Below, piece by piece: positions 1 to 9,937 of a DNA stretch of 64,000 bases (position 1 is the first letter of the stretch; each line of letters begins with the position of its first letter). This stretch comes from Cristatella mucedo. Taxonomy: Eukaryota > Bryozoa > Phylactolaemata > Cristatellidae. Where the stretch lies: assembly GCA_009760855.2 (NCBI GenBank), contig WPIO01000217.1, forward strand, positions 62,001 to 126,000, in the 5' to 3' direction. Both the position numbers and the translations under genes were made by a program. The notes beneath the pieces are model-generated. The model had not been told where the DNA came from. It worked only from the letters and a program-made list of their open reading frames with translations, and made no database searches.

Positions 1-549
1 GAACAATCCTGTAGAGACAGCCATTCGTGTGCAACGCGAACGTCCCAGACTGTGTGCCGATATATCTCTTATGTTCTGGCGGCCGATCAGCAATTGACTG
101 GCCACTCAAAGACAGAATTATAGACTCGAGGTGGGGATCCCTGCTCTGGGCTTGGGCAATGAACTCAGGATCTGCATGGGCCGCCACCACTGCGTTGATC
201 CGGGCATCCTCTGGAGGATCTAGACGTGAAAGTGCGTCAGCGTTTGTGTTGGCCTTTCCAGGTCGGTAGACTATTTCCAGGCAATACTCCTGGAGTGCGA
301 GACCCCATTTTATGAGCCTAGTTGAGTCGGGTGTTCCTTTGAGCACCCACGACAATGGTTGGTGGTCGCAATACACCTTTACAGGCTTCCCATACACGTA
401 GCAGCGAAAATACCGCACCGAGGCGAGTACTGCTAGCGCTTCTCTCTCGATGGTTGAATAATTTCTCTCACTCTTATTCAGTGTTCGGCTAAAGTATGCT
501 ACGGGATGTTCCTTTCCTTCGCGTACCTGACTAAGTACGGCACCTAGAG

Positions 550-924
550 CTACCCCACTCGCATCAGTGCTGAGACAGAATGGTAGCTCAAAATCAGGAA
601 AAAAATTAAGATGGGCGTCGAGCTAAGACGTTGGCGTAATTCCACAAACGCTTGGTCACACTCAAGCGACCATCTAAAATCCTCTCCCTTGCATAGTAAC
701 TTGTTTAGTGGAGCGGCAATAGTCGCAAAGCCTGCAATAAACCTACGGTAGTAAGAGGCTAACCCTAAGAACTGTCGGATTGCCGACACATTCCTAGGGA
801 GAGGGTAATCTCTTACCTTAGCGATGTTGTCGGGGTCTGGCTGCATTCCTTCGGCCGACAAAACATGCCCGAGGTAGCATACCTGTGGCTGTGCGAAGTG
901 GCATTTGGAAGGCTTTAACTTCAA
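550..924 (-). pseudogene. gypsy RT thumb/connection domain
   Basis: This continues the RT frame after the TGA at 940. It shows the motifs CHFAQPQVCYLGHVLS and FLGLASYYRRFIAGFA and the following LNKLL segment. It runs out of frame at an A/T homopolymer near 600. Beyond that point the RNase H domain (TDASG) resumes in another frame and reaches the window edge. Confidence 0.88.
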
Positions 925-939
925 TCCGTGCTGTTGCAG

Positions 940-1737
940 TCAATCGAGCACCTGCGTTAAGCGCTCAAGATGCCCTTCAAAGTTTCTCGAGAATATTAAT
1001 AAATCATCGATATAAATCAAACAGGTTTCCCACTGCAAGTTCGACAAGCAGAGATCCGTGGCTCGTTGAAAAGTGCCAGGGGCATTGCACAGGCCGAAGC
1101 TCATCTTCCTGAATTGAAACTGACCCCGATAAGTTGAAAATGCGGTTTTCGCTATATCATAGGGATGCATGGGTAATTGCCAATAACCGGAGGCTAAATC
1201 CAGCGTGCTGAAATACTTTGCGCCGCCCAGCAATTGGCACACCTCATCTGGCCTGGGCAAGGGATCGCTGTCCTTAATTGTCACTTCGCTTAGCTTTCGG
1301 TAGTCCACGCAAAACCGATACGAACCATCCTTCTTCTTAACTAAAACGACCGGGCTGGACCAAGGCGAGTTGGCCGGCTCGATCACCCCTTTCTCCAGCA
1401 TCTCATCCAACTGATGCGCAACCTCGGGCTTGAGCGAATGAGGTACGGGGTATGGCCTTAGTTTTACCGGCCTCGCCGAACCAACGTCAATAGTATGATT
1501 CACCCCTCTCATTTCCCCTAACTCGAGATTCTCCACGGCAAAGATACTCTCATAGCTCTGCATTAGAGATAGCAACTCCTTCTTTTCGGCAACAGAGAGA
1601 TTCGCCTCAGTGAGGTCGAAGTCTATCGACTGTTGTCGTGTCACCCTCTCCCTGGACACTGATGCTACGTGTCTCTCTACTTTGGGCAATCCCACTGGGA
1701 TCTTACCGAACTGGTGCATTCCACGGCACCGTTGCAC
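940..1737 (-). pseudogene. gypsy reverse transcriptase, N-terminal and palm part
   Basis: This is the longest open piece of the gypsy pol, 265 residues. It has the RT fingers/palm signature (SPVVLVKKKDGSYRF), the aspartate-bearing STLDLASGYWQ block and the YIDDLL active site near its end. It stops at a TGA at 940-942, after which the same frame continues as HGLKLKPSKCHF into the thumb and connection domains at 550-924. The frame upstream (1677-1898) is offset by one base. It copied element RNA into DNA in the ancestor. It cannot make a full product now. Confidence 0.9.
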
Positions 1738-2000
1738 TTACCCGGGTTAGCTGGCGTGCAGACTTCGGCAGCGCGTGCATGGTCCAGGCACCCAATTTTC
1801 ATGCCAGCCGGCAAGAGTACTGGTCGATTAGTGGCATTAGCAATGCGCACTGGAATACCTGGACCGTTAGCACAGATGAGTGCACGTGCGGCCGACAAAT
1901 TTCATTGGCCGAGCTTTTCATAACGTGGCTCGAACAGATACTCCCCGGCCACGGGTTTTCCACTACTATCCCAGTCGACCGAACAGCGAATTAAATGTTC

Positions 2001-2574
2001 AGAGGCGGGGCCAAACTCACCTCAACCGGAGTTTGCGTCCTCACTGTGAGCCGCCGCCTCCGCCTCCGTGACACCTGGGCCCCCACCAGCTCAAGGCGTT
2101 CATCTTTACGCGCAGTTACAGAGAATATATCATCGGAATTACCGAAGGTATTACAAAGAAGTTATGTAAAGGTCCGTACCGCACTTGAATCGCCCGATGC
2201 CGCTCTCTAGCGTGGCTTACCTGCAAAAATGTGTACCGTCTGTAAGCGTCTTTTCTAAGGCAAGACCTCAGCCTTTAATAATAGCATAGCTTTTCCTATA
2301 ATAAACGTGCCGTGCATCCATGTATCGGACTCGAGTAAGCTTTGTTGGTATCCGAGAGTGTAAGTTTAGATTACAAATCCATCCGAGAGCATCAATCATT
2401 ATCTCAGCTAGGCTAAATTAAGACCGTTGAGAGCTCATTGAAGACGACAGCTCGCTGAATAATTCAGCGAGCTGGCGTCTTATTCTCAACACGCGTGGAA
2501 CACGGGCAAGCAGGCCGCGCCGCGATGCTGTCGCGCGTCTCGGTTTCTTGCTTATCGCAGCACAGAGTGGCTCC
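2001..2574. other. no gene seen; short palindrome inside
   Basis: No coding or repeat family is recognised here apart from a near-perfect palindrome at 2441-2481, with 20-base arms and one mismatch. Short ORFs in this stretch show no domain or repeat signal. Confidence 0.5.
2441..2481. repeat. short inverted repeat (hairpin)
   Basis: The left arm begins AAGACGACAGCTCGC and the right arm ends with its reverse complement, with one mismatch and almost no loop. It could be a joint between inverted insertions or a small foldback element. It has no recognised function. Confidence 0.7.
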
Positions 2575-2712
2575 ACGTGTCATTCTTCCTTTACATTCTG
2601 CGTGCGTGCTGACCCGGTGCATGTCACCCATAACCACGTTGTGCTTGTTGTCATTGAGTATGCTACCACTGAAACCATTCGATCGTGCTTCCTTTGCATC
2701 AAGTGTGATAAA
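2575..2712 (+). mobile_element. LINE-A 3' untranslated fragment
   Basis: It matches the 3' part of the LINE-A copies elsewhere in the window: the GCATGTCACCC..AACCA stretch, then the CGATCGTGCTTCCTTTGCA stretch. It lacks the terminal hairpin and (ATT)n tail. Confidence 0.65.
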
Positions 2713-3126
2713 CTGATCATCAACATCAAACAAACATAAAACATCAAAACTGATGTGTGTATCATGCGTCACATTTAAGAATTTGATATAAGCAAGCTTT
2801 AAAGGTGCGTTTGCTGGAGACGATTTGGTTAGAATGAGAAGAAAACCTAACCAATGCTGGGTATGCAGTACGGGCGATTCGAGCAATGCGATACACCGCT
2901 GGATCGTGGCGAAAGCAAATCCCAGCAAGCAATTTTACTTAAATTCGTTCGGAGCACTTCCTTTGCTTAAAGTAAAGAGGTATTTTGGTGGACTGTCAAA
3001 CTTTTCCTCGCAGAAATTGCAAGAATACGATGAAACGGACTGTGAGAGACTATACTTAGGGTTTCTGACGCCCATGCAAACATTTTAAGGCGACTTTTGA
3101 TGAGTTATGCGTAGTCTTTTTTTGAT

Positions 3127-4190
3127 TATGTGATCATCAAATTCTCTCAACTCACTTGCTGCATGTATTGAAGAAATCCGCACATGGATGGCAGCAAATT
3201 TTCTAAAACTAAACGATGATAAAACTAACTTACTAGTTATGGGAAAACCCAGTGTGATTCACGAATTGGAAAGGCTGACGCTCAAAATTGGCTCTGCCAG
3301 CATATTTGCGGTTGAATCAGCTCAAAATTTAGGAGTCATATTCCAAAGTGACCTCTCGTTAGACGACCATATCAGCTCCACAGTCCAATCAGCGTATTTT
3401 CAGCTTCATAACATTGCTAATATACGGGCTTGTTTAGATAAAGATACCACATCTAAGTTGGTCCATGCATTCGTGACATGTCGTCTCGACTTCTGCAACT
3501 CACTGCTTACTGGCCTACCAGCACGTGCGATTAGGCGATTGCAGGTGGTGCACAACTCCACAGCTAGGCTTGTCTGTCGTGAGCGTCGCAGTTGCCACAT
3601 TACACTACTTCTCGCCGACCTGCACTGGCTACCAATCAAGCAACGGATTGACTTCAAGGTTTTGTCGCTCACTTTTAGGTCACTTCATTCTTTGGCTCCA
3701 GCCTATCTGTCAGATGTACTACCCCATCAGGTCAAGCATCGTACCACCCGCTTTTCGGAATCCAACAGTCTACCAATACCTCGTACAAACCTCAAATCCT
3801 TTGGAGACCGTGCATTTAGTTCGTATGCTCCCAAAGCCTGGAACTCCTTTCCGACCTGCGTCAGAACATCCCCTGACCTGACCATATTTAAAAAGAATTT
3901 AAAAACATACCTATTTAGGACAGCATTTATTGGGTCCCTGTGATTCGTCCTTCATGTGCTTACGCGTACTGACACTGTGCATGCTGCCACTAACCACATT
4001 TGCATGCTGACCCTGTGAATGTCACCCCTAACCATGTTATTCATTTTGCTTGCTTATAAAGCATAATATTAATCACCACTCAATTGCATTTCCTTTTGCA
4101 GCAAATGTAAAGCGCCTAGAGAGAGATTGAGTTCTCTGATGGCGCTTTATCAAGTGCATTATCAATATTATTATTATTATTATTGAGATT
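3127..4190 (+). mobile_element. LINE-A (L2/CR1-type) 3' half with tail
   Basis: This is the best-preserved LINE-A copy and serves as the local reference. An open frame at 3188-3943 (251 residues) encodes the region just after the RT palm. Landmarks include FLKLNDDKTN, HAFVTCRLDFCNSLL, LHWLPIKQRIDFKVL, LAPAYLSD and APKAWNS, all typical of the C-terminus of L2/CR1-clade pol. The 3' UTR ends in a hairpin (AAGCGCC...TTCTCT...GGCGCTTT) followed by (ATT)n. The endonuclease and RT catalytic core are missing, as expected of a 5'-truncated retrotransposition product. Confidence 0.9.
3188..3943 (+). pseudogene. LINE-A pol C-terminal fragment
   Basis: These 251 residues of L2/CR1-like reverse transcriptase C-terminal region contain no stop. 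There is no YADD box, so the fragment is catalytically empty. The first methionine is simply the first one after the truncation point: coding similarity begins upstream, near 3127. Many copies of this same segment occur in the window on both strands. Confidence 0.88.
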
Positions 4191-4219
4191 GAGAAAGCTG
4201 GGGGTTCGCTAAACTTGTT

Positions 4220-4636
4220 TCATAAATATTGCATCTGCCGAAGCATGTACATGCTTTCAGATCGAGAACGCTGGGGGTTTCCTAAATTTTTTTCATAAAT
4301 AGCACTCCTTTTTTTTAGCCCGAGTCCTAGCCTAGCCTTACCTGCCATGATTGCACTTACTATTTTAGCATCCTTACGAACGTGATCAGGTCGATGAGAA
4401 CCAGCACCGATTTTAGAAATATTTTCAGTCAACCTTAAATCATATAGATTTCTTAATTCTTTACGTTTCGGTTCCTTTAGATCAGAAGTATCGGTGTAAT
4501 CTATATCGTGTGGCTTACGTGTTTTGTCTAAATCGCTGACACCCTTATACTCGTCTGCCAAGCGTTCCTTAACTACAGTCCAGGGGCCCCAGTTCAAGAA
4601 AGCTCCTCCCTCAAGCTTCAGTGGGAGTGTATTCAT
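4220..4636 (-). CDS. small ORF e of the minus-strand cluster, unknown
   Basis: This is a 138-residue ATG-started frame on the minus strand. It has GGAFLNWGPW near the start and a lysine/arginine-rich C-terminal third (KARLGLGLKKRS). No family is recognised. Its first 26 bases overlap the end of the neighbouring ORF at 4611-5108 in another frame. Such overlap is normal in compact viral or mobile-element genomes but not in host genes here. It is the last of five closely packed minus-strand ORFs and may be a structural or DNA-binding protein, which is inference only. Confidence 0.5.
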   Translation of the reverse strand: MNTLPLKLEGGAFLNWGPWTVVKERLADEYKGVSDLDKTRKPHDIDYTDTSDLKEPKRKELRNLYDLRLTENISKIGAGSHRPDHVRKDAKIVSAIMAGKARLGLGLKKRSAIYEKNLGNPQRSRSESMYMLRQMQYL

Positions 4637-5108
4637 CAGGATTTCTTGTAGGTAGGATTGCCGCGTGTCTTTCCTTGCCGCCGAATATTTTTGTGGCGAC
4701 CGTTTCCATGAATCCGGAACCGAGTCTTAACGAGTATGTATTGCGATTCGCTTTATGCTTCTCTTCGGTCGACGTAATCTTTACGCCCACTTCTTTCTTT
4801 GTCTGCGCTCGTTTTTGTGCCGAGTGACTAACAGCGAGTTTGCAAGACTCGGATAATATCTGGCTTTGAATGATAAGTTTGTGGGTAGCGGAGAAGCCAC
4901 ACTTTTCGCAACTATGCGTCTCTGGCAGGCTGAGAGCATCACATCCGCTTCCAGGTACATGTTCTATGTAAATTTCTTTTTTTATTAATTTCTTATTCTG
5001 TTCTACTATTTGTTTTAATCTATCTCTTACTTTGAGTGCGCCAGTGTCAATGAGCTGTTTTGCTATCTTCTCATAACATACGGCGGCGTTAACGTTATTC
5101 ATGTCCAA
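4611..5108 (-). CDS. small ORF d of the minus-strand cluster, unknown
   Basis: This 165-residue frame opens at TTG 5108; an ATG two codons later (about 5102) is the likelier start. Its N-terminal half is helical-looking and charged (KVRDRLKQIVEQNKKLIKKE). A CxxC pair (SCEKCGF) lies near residue 67 and could bind metal. It ends DEYTPTEA and overlaps the next ORF by 26 bases. I do not recognise the family. The intact length and the overlap argue that it was once a real gene of a compact element. Confidence 0.5.
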   Translation of the reverse strand: MDMNNVNAAVCYEKIAKQLIDTGALKVRDRLKQIVEQNKKLIKKEIYIEHVPGSGCDALSLPETHSCEKCGFSATHKLIIQSQILSESCKLAVSHSAQKRAQTKKEVGVKITSTEEKHKANRNTYSLRLGSGFMETVATKIFGGKERHAAILPTRNPDEYTPTEA

Positions 5109-5234
5109 CTTATGACTTTGATCTAAATCTTATCCTAAAAATAAGACCTCGTATACTTTCTTAATATCGACTATCGCTCCTTTTAAGTTATTGCTTTGTT
5201 TTTCGACAGCAATTAGAGGCTCTGCGTGAGTTCT

Positions 5235-5625
5235 CTAAAGTGGCGCTCTCGCCGGGTGCATCGTTTCGTTTTCAATCTTCTTTTTCAACGTGGCGACTGC
5301 AACCGCAGCCCCTGTAATAATTCCAGCAGTGCCAAAAGCAGAGGCAATTGATACTACGATCGCTGGAATTGCGGGTAAGAAACCTCTGCGCTTTAACGCC
5401 GCGAAATTCTTAGACCGAAATCTCGAATCGTGTTGATTGGCATCCCAACCTACATTTTTGCCGAATATCTCTTTAAGAAACGCGCCGGTACCATACTGCC
5501 AAACCACATGATCTCTCTCGGCTTCCAGAAACGCGTTGTTGATGTATAAACTCAATTCTAAACTGGCTATTATTTTCTCTTGACCATCCTCTTTTCGCCA
5601 GTAGTTTTCTATATGACGCCTCAGT
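5235..5625 (-). CDS. small hydrophobic-core protein, ORF c (pX/pVI-like in character)
   Basis: The open frame extends to about 5625; its first internal TTG is at 5555. The C-terminal half has a basic KRRGF followed by a ~30-residue alanine/isoleucine-rich amphipathic or membrane segment (LPAIPAIVVSIASAFG) and a lysine-rich end. A basic head followed by a hydrophobic glycine/alanine stretch resembles in style the minor capsid or membrane-active proteins (pX, pVI) of adenovirus-related elements. That is a resemblance of composition, not a demonstrated homology. The protein lies between ORFs b and d in the same direction. Confidence 0.45.
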
Positions 5626-5645
5626 ATTTACCTGCGGCGATGTCG

Positions 5646-5894
5646 TCAAAGATTCTCTTGATGAACAAACCTAGATCCGGTATCACAGTTTATCCACCTA
5701 AATATCCTTTTAAGAGCTTTCGGAACTATGGTGGCTATTTTTCTACATGCGCTCAAGCTTAATTTAGCCGCCAGTCTCGGAGCAAACTTTACGATGCCTT
5801 TAGCAGCGGCCTCGCTTCTTTTAATTACAACATCCGCAGCTGCCTTTGCTGTTAAAATTCCTTCTTTCGTCTCTTCCAAATCACCGCCAATCAT
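5646..5894 (-). CDS. small amphipathic protein, ORF b
   Basis: This is an 82-residue ATG-started frame beginning MIGGDLEE. An alanine/lysine-rich segment follows (KGIVKFAPRLAAKLSL). It starts about 14 bases after the stop of ORF a on the same strand, so the two are packed like genes of one transcription unit. The ancestor may instead have been one protein, split by a frameshift near 5900. No family is assigned. Confidence 0.4.
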   Translation of the reverse strand: MIGGDLEETKEGILTAKAAADVVIKRSEAAAKGIVKFAPRLAAKLSLSACRKIATIVPKALKRIFRWINCDTGSRFVHQENL

Positions 5895-5908
5895 TCGTTT
5901 CGTTATCT

Positions 5909-6082
5909 TTATCGTTGTTCAAACTCCATAATGTACAGCTTTGTCACTTTGTCAATTTTATTGATGCTAACTTTATTCAGTTGTATAGGAACGCCTCTAG
6001 TCGTCTGCTCGTATTTCAATCGTACGGGATGACCCGATACCAACTTCTTCTGCGCGTTCCGCAAGTTGTGAAACCTTTCCAT
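5909..6082 (-). CDS. small basic protein, ORF a
   Basis: The ATG at 6082 gives 57 residues (MERFHNLRNAQKK...). The middle, GHPVRLKYEQ...IQLNKVSINKI, looks like a compact basic domain. The frame is open further upstream to 6226, but the opposite strand there reads as the fibre-like gene, so I prefer the start at 6082. That places two diverging genes head to head at about 6080. No family is assigned. Confidence 0.4.
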   Translation of the reverse strand: MERFHNLRNAQKKLVSGHPVRLKYEQTTRGVPIQLNKVSINKIDKVTKLYIMEFEQR

Positions 6083-6394
6083 TTTAAATAGATATGTCAC
6101 TAGCAAAGATAAGCATATGTCCCTGACTGATTTAGATGCAGGTAACGATACAATAACTACTGCAGAAAAACCCACAGCAACTACTGATGCCATCAACCTA
6201 GGATATTTTGGGTTGGAATATTTCAATGGTAGACAAATCGTAACCTCTCCAGATAGGACGTCTGATAACGACGCTGTGACTAAATCATAACTCGATTCTA
6301 AATTGGATAAGACCGATGCAAAAATGTCGAGTCAACTGAATTGCGTGAACGTCGTGGACGTTAATAACACTAGTAATAAGAAACTTTATAAAGC
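6083..6394 (+). pseudogene. tail-fibre-like modular gene, fragment 1
   Basis: On the plus strand the translation reads TSKDKHMSLTDLDAGND, then a module ending DNDAVTKS-stop-LDSKLDKT. DAVTK-(S/x)-Y/L-x-D modules of this kind recur in repetitive tail-fibre-like proteins of phages and large mobile elements. The tyrosine-type codon has become TAA. Coding is cut off at about 6395 by a LINE insertion and resumes near 7780. The gene diverges from the minus-strand cluster. Confidence 0.5.
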
Positions 6395-7735
6395 TCAGAC
6401 AACTCAATCTCTTTCTAGGCGCTTTACATTTGCTGCAAGGTTAACACTTTGGAATGGTAAGTGGTTTAACGATTAATAAACAACATGAATACCATGGTTA
6501 GGGTCGACATACACAGAGTTAGCATGCAAGTGTGGTTAGCGGCAGCATGCAACCGAGTCAGCACGCATATTAATTAATTAATTAATTAATTAAGCACATT
6601 AAATACGAATTGAAGGGATCCACTAAATGCAGTCATAAATAGGTGCGTTTTTAATTTCTTTTTAAATGTGGTCAAGTCATGGGATGTGACGGAAGTCGGG
6701 AGTGAGTTACAGGCTTTCGGAGAACACGAACTAAATGCACGATCTCAGAAGAATTGAGGTTTGTACGAGGTGTAGGTAAACAGTTAGATTCAGAAAAGCG
6801 GGTGGTACGTCGCTGAACCTGGTGGGGGAGTAGATCTGACGCACTGTCTGGATCCAAAGAACTGCTTGCTGGTCTACCGGCGCCTGCAATCAGGCGATTA
6901 CAGCTGGTGCAAAACTTCGCAGCTAGGCTTGTCTGTTGTGAGCGTCGCAGTTGCCACATCACACCACTTCTCGCCGACCTGCACTGGCTATCAGTCAAAC
7001 GACGGATCGATTTCAAGGTTTTGTCGCTAATTTTTAAGTCTCTTCACTATTTGGCTTCAGCCTACCTATCAGATCTACTCCCCACCAGGCCAATAATCGT
7101 ACCACCCGCTTATGCGGAAACTAATTGTATAGCTATACCTCGTACCAACCTCAAATCATTTGGAAACCATTTCTTTGTTCGTATGCTCCCAAAGCCTAGA
7201 ACTCTCTCCTGACGTCTGTTACGATATTCCCCGCCTGACCTGAGCTTATTTAAAAAGAAACTAAAAGACGCACCTACTTATGACGGCATTTAGTGGGTCC
7301 CTGCGATTCGTCCTCTATGTGATTATGCGTGCTGACACTATTGGATGCTGCCACTAACTACATTGTCATGCTGACCCTGTGCATGTCACCCCTGACCACG
7401 TCATTCATGTTCTTTATCAAGCATGATATTTCATCTCACCATTCGATCGTGTTTCTTTTGCAGCAAATGTAAAGCGCCTAGGAAGAGATTGAGTTCTCCG
7501 AGGGCGCTTTATTAAGTGTATAATTATAATAAAGAGTTAAGGGACCTAACGTTAAGCGACAAAACCCTGAATTCGATCCGTAGCTTGACTGGTAGCTAGT
7601 GCAAGTTGGCGAGAAGTGGAGTAATGTGGCAAAAGCGACGCTCACGATAGACAAGCCTGGCTGCAGAGTTTTGCACCAGCCGTAAAAGACTGCTGCACAT
7701 ACTGGTAGACCAGCAAGCAGCAACATCGGAGCGAT
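6395..7735 (-). mobile_element. LINE-A copy (minus) interrupted by a second LINE-A copy
   Basis: Two parts of one minus-strand LINE-A (6395-6845 and 7530-7735) fit together with only about 20 bases missing. The left part carries the terminal hairpin and 3' UTR, and the right part carries the upstream coding segment. A plus-strand LINE-A (6850-7530) sits between them. The pair lies inside the fibre-like gene. A (TTAA)n run occurs at 6569-6595. Confidence 0.8.
6850..7530 (+). mobile_element. LINE-A copy nested in the minus-strand LINE-A
   Basis: The plus strand shows the LINE-A C-terminal landmarks (ARLVCCERRSCHITPLL, LHWLSVKRRIDFKVL) followed by the usual 3' UTR, hairpin and short A/T tail. 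Frames are broken around 7090 and 7210. It interrupts the older minus-strand copy and is therefore younger. Confidence 0.85.
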
Positions 7736-7736
7736 A

Positions 7737-8250
7737 TCCGTAGATGAAACTGGATTCCAAGATAAAAGAAACTACATGGTTATCAATTGAGGGTACTTAA
7801 AAGCAGATCTCAGTTTCTAAATGGAATAGCCACTATACAAACGGAAACTAAACAAATGGGAAACGCCAAAATCACCAGCATTAAGATTCCGAATAACGGA
7901 TCCAATTTAGTCAACATATCTTACACGCAAAAAATTTATAAAACGGCTTTCATTCACGCAAAGCATTTACTTGGATTTTAGGTTCCAGCCTTCAATAGTC
8001 TACCGACTGGTCAATCGGTAAATGCAAACATTAACAATATCACACCCACGCAACTCACATCCAGCGATGTACAAGTTTTTGACATACAAGGAAATCTAAC
8101 AGGATATCATCAAACGCTTTCAACTTTCGTTCCAGGCTCTCTGAATTGGGATCATGTAAATATCTCTGTATATTGGAAACAATACAGCGATATAGGAGAG
8201 GTTGAATTACGTCAGCAATACAGTTATGGACAGCGTTAGCTACATGATAG
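7737..8250 (+). pseudogene. tail-fibre-like gene, fragment 2 (beta-rich part)
   Basis: After the LINEs, the plus strand reads as serine/threonine/asparagine-rich sequence (ITSIKIPNNGSNLVNISY; later TQLTSSDVQVFDIQGN and NISVYWKQYSDIGEVELRQ), interrupted by TAG stops near 7979 and 8237. The alternating polar/hydrophobic pattern suggests beta structure, as in a fibre head or shaft. It is continuous in style with fragments 1 and 3, but the joining is inferred. Confidence 0.45.
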
Positions 8251-8374
8251 TTTTGCATGGTGCCATAAGTTTAAAGATGATATATCATACGTCGACTTTG
8301 GATATTGTATTTGGATTTACTCGTATTTACAACGTAGCTAATATCAGGAATGTTCCCTTTTCAGAGAATAAGTG

Positions 8375-8920
8375 GTAGCAATGATAGAAAATGTATTCAC
8401 AACAGGAGATATTGTGTCCGAAATGCTTAAATTTTGAAATGGAAATAACATTAAACGTTTTGCCGATCCTGTAGATGCCAGAGATGTTGTCAAACAAAGA
8501 TTTGTGACAACAAATTACGTGAATAAAGTTGGCAGAGTAACTACTGCTGATGAAGATTTGGATGTGAACATTCAGTAGATGCTGGAGATGATGCAACGAA
8601 AGATTATGCGGATACAAAGGTACCTATAGAAGGATTTGCTAGAATAAGTGGAAACTATACTTATAGAAGGATTTGGTAGAATAATTGGAAACTTCTACGT
8701 GGAAGGCACCGTCTCTGTTTACAGCGACCGTATTACGGTTTAGACGTTCCAAACTTTGGATTGATCAATACTTACTTTACAGCTAAACTAGGCGACACGA
8801 TGAGTGGTACTCTAGTTATGAATAAAACATGATAGGGATTTTGAAAGATCCCGTCGATCCAAACTATGGTGTTACATCGGCATATCTACAAAAATTATTA
8901 AATCGAAATAGCGTATAATT
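8375..8920 (+). pseudogene. tail-fibre-like gene, fragment 3 (module repeats)
   Basis: At least four degenerate modules occur in three frames. They are ADPVDARDVVKQRFVTTNYV near 8470, VDAGDDATKDYADTKV near 8575, GDTMSGTLVMNK near 8795 and KDPVDPNYGVTSAYLQ near 8845. The D-x-x-D-A-x-T-K-x-Y and MSGTL-M-N elements are the recurring units of repetitive tail-fibre-type proteins. Single-base frameshifts and stops separate them, so the gene is dead. Confidence 0.55.
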
Positions 8921-9126
8921 AGCTTTCAGAAGATGTTACAATAGTAGAATAGAAAACCCTCATGCAGAAATAAGAGGGCGGGTGAGTAAAATGCGTAATT
9001 ACACAATTACTAATGTGGAATTTTTTTAGGTACATATTGTATGTTACAAGATCAACAATATAGTGAATAGTTGACTTTATACTCTTGCATTAAACCTGAT
9101 CCAGATGAAGTAACGCGAGAAATAAC

Positions 9127-9135
9127 AAACTGGTT

Positions 9136-9171
<36 letters not shown>

Positions 9172-9248
9172 CTATATATATATATATATATATATACAAA
9201 CTGGTTGAGAATATATATATATATATATATATATATTCTCAACCAGTT

Positions 9249-9300
<52 letters not shown>

Positions 9301-9310
9301 AACTGGTTGA

Positions 9311-9347
<37 letters not shown>

Positions 9348-9374
9348 CAACCAGTTTGTGTATATATATATATT
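9127..9374. repeat. (TA)n tract with alternating inverted 13-bp motif
   Basis: Long (TA)n blocks are separated by five copies of CAAACTGGTTGA or its close variants: direct near 9127, 9196 and 9299, inverted near 9240 and 9350. Neighbouring copies face each other, so the region can fold into stacked hairpins. It sits within the fibre-like gene. Confidence 0.85.
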
Positions 9375-9419
9375 ATAAGTGGATTAGATGACTGTACATT
9401 TTCTATAACTATCACTGGC

Positions 9420-9787
9420 TATATATGTCCAAAATCATAAATGGCATTAAAAAGATCTGATCCAGTAATGCTTGGTATGTCAGGTCTAAGCTCCAGCAGG
9501 ATAATCGATGTGGTTAGGGCTCTAGACTCCGATGATCTGTTCAAGAAAGGTTCTTTGGAATCCAATTTCATCAAAACATTCAGAGGACATAATAACAGGT
9601 GATCTATCAGCTTTCAGCAAAAGATATATACAAGTATTCAAACCAGTTCAATGGGAATGATGGAGCTACTAAAACGTATACAGATACACAATTGGCAATT
9701 AAAGGGGAATATATAGCTAAGAATCTAACCTTATAATAGGAAGAAATCTGGCTTTTTCTAGAAATTTATGTGCAGTAATATTAAATG
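9420..9787 (+). pseudogene. tail-fibre-like gene, fragment 4
   Basis: The translation gives SDPVMLGMSGLSSSRI and, near 9690, GNDGATKTYTDTQLAIKGEY, which again carries the D-x-A-T-K-x-Y-x-D module. Frameshifts separate the pieces. A SINE interrupts the sequence at 9788. Confidence 0.5.
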
Positions 9788-9937
9788 ATGGCAATTCATT
9801 TATATAGCGCATCAAGAGAGCTTAATCTCTATTCAGGCGCTTCACATATGCCTCAGGGCTCGAGCCCACAACCTCAGCCAGGCCTTGGTCGGGGCGAGCA
9901 CCTTAACCACAGGACCAGACCAGCTCGGCATCTAATG
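9788..9937 (-). mobile_element. SINE-1 (tRNA-like head, LINE-like tail)
   Basis: On the minus strand, a tRNA-like head (box A like GGTCCTGTGGTTAAGG, box B like GGGCTCGAGCCC) is followed by the AGCGCCTGAATAGAGATTAA tail and a short A/T end. It matches copies at 30779 and 63829. It is inserted in the fibre-like gene. Confidence 0.8.

Larger units (their letters stand above)
1..2000 (-). mobile_element. Ty3/gypsy retrotransposon pol, decayed, truncated by window edge
   Basis: Read on the minus strand, this is gypsy-type pol in normal order. A protease-to-RT linker lies at 1677-2000, reverse transcriptase at about 600-1500, RNase H at about 150-600, and the start of the RNase H-integrase linker at the left edge. 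Visible RT landmarks are KKDGSYRFCVDYRKL, STLDLASGYWQ, the catalytic YIDD box and FLGLASYYRRF. The RNase H shows TDASG and DHQPL. The element is dead: in-frame stops lie near 940 (arginine codon to TGA) and 1902, with frameshifts near 600 and 1700. No LTR is seen in the window. Integrase should lie to the left and gag is missing on the right, so this is a 5'-truncated copy. The superfamily call rests on established pol domain order. Confidence 0.93.

Noticed and set aside
9166-9378. Tyrosine/isoleucine ORFs on both strands
   Set aside because: Translations of (TA)n.
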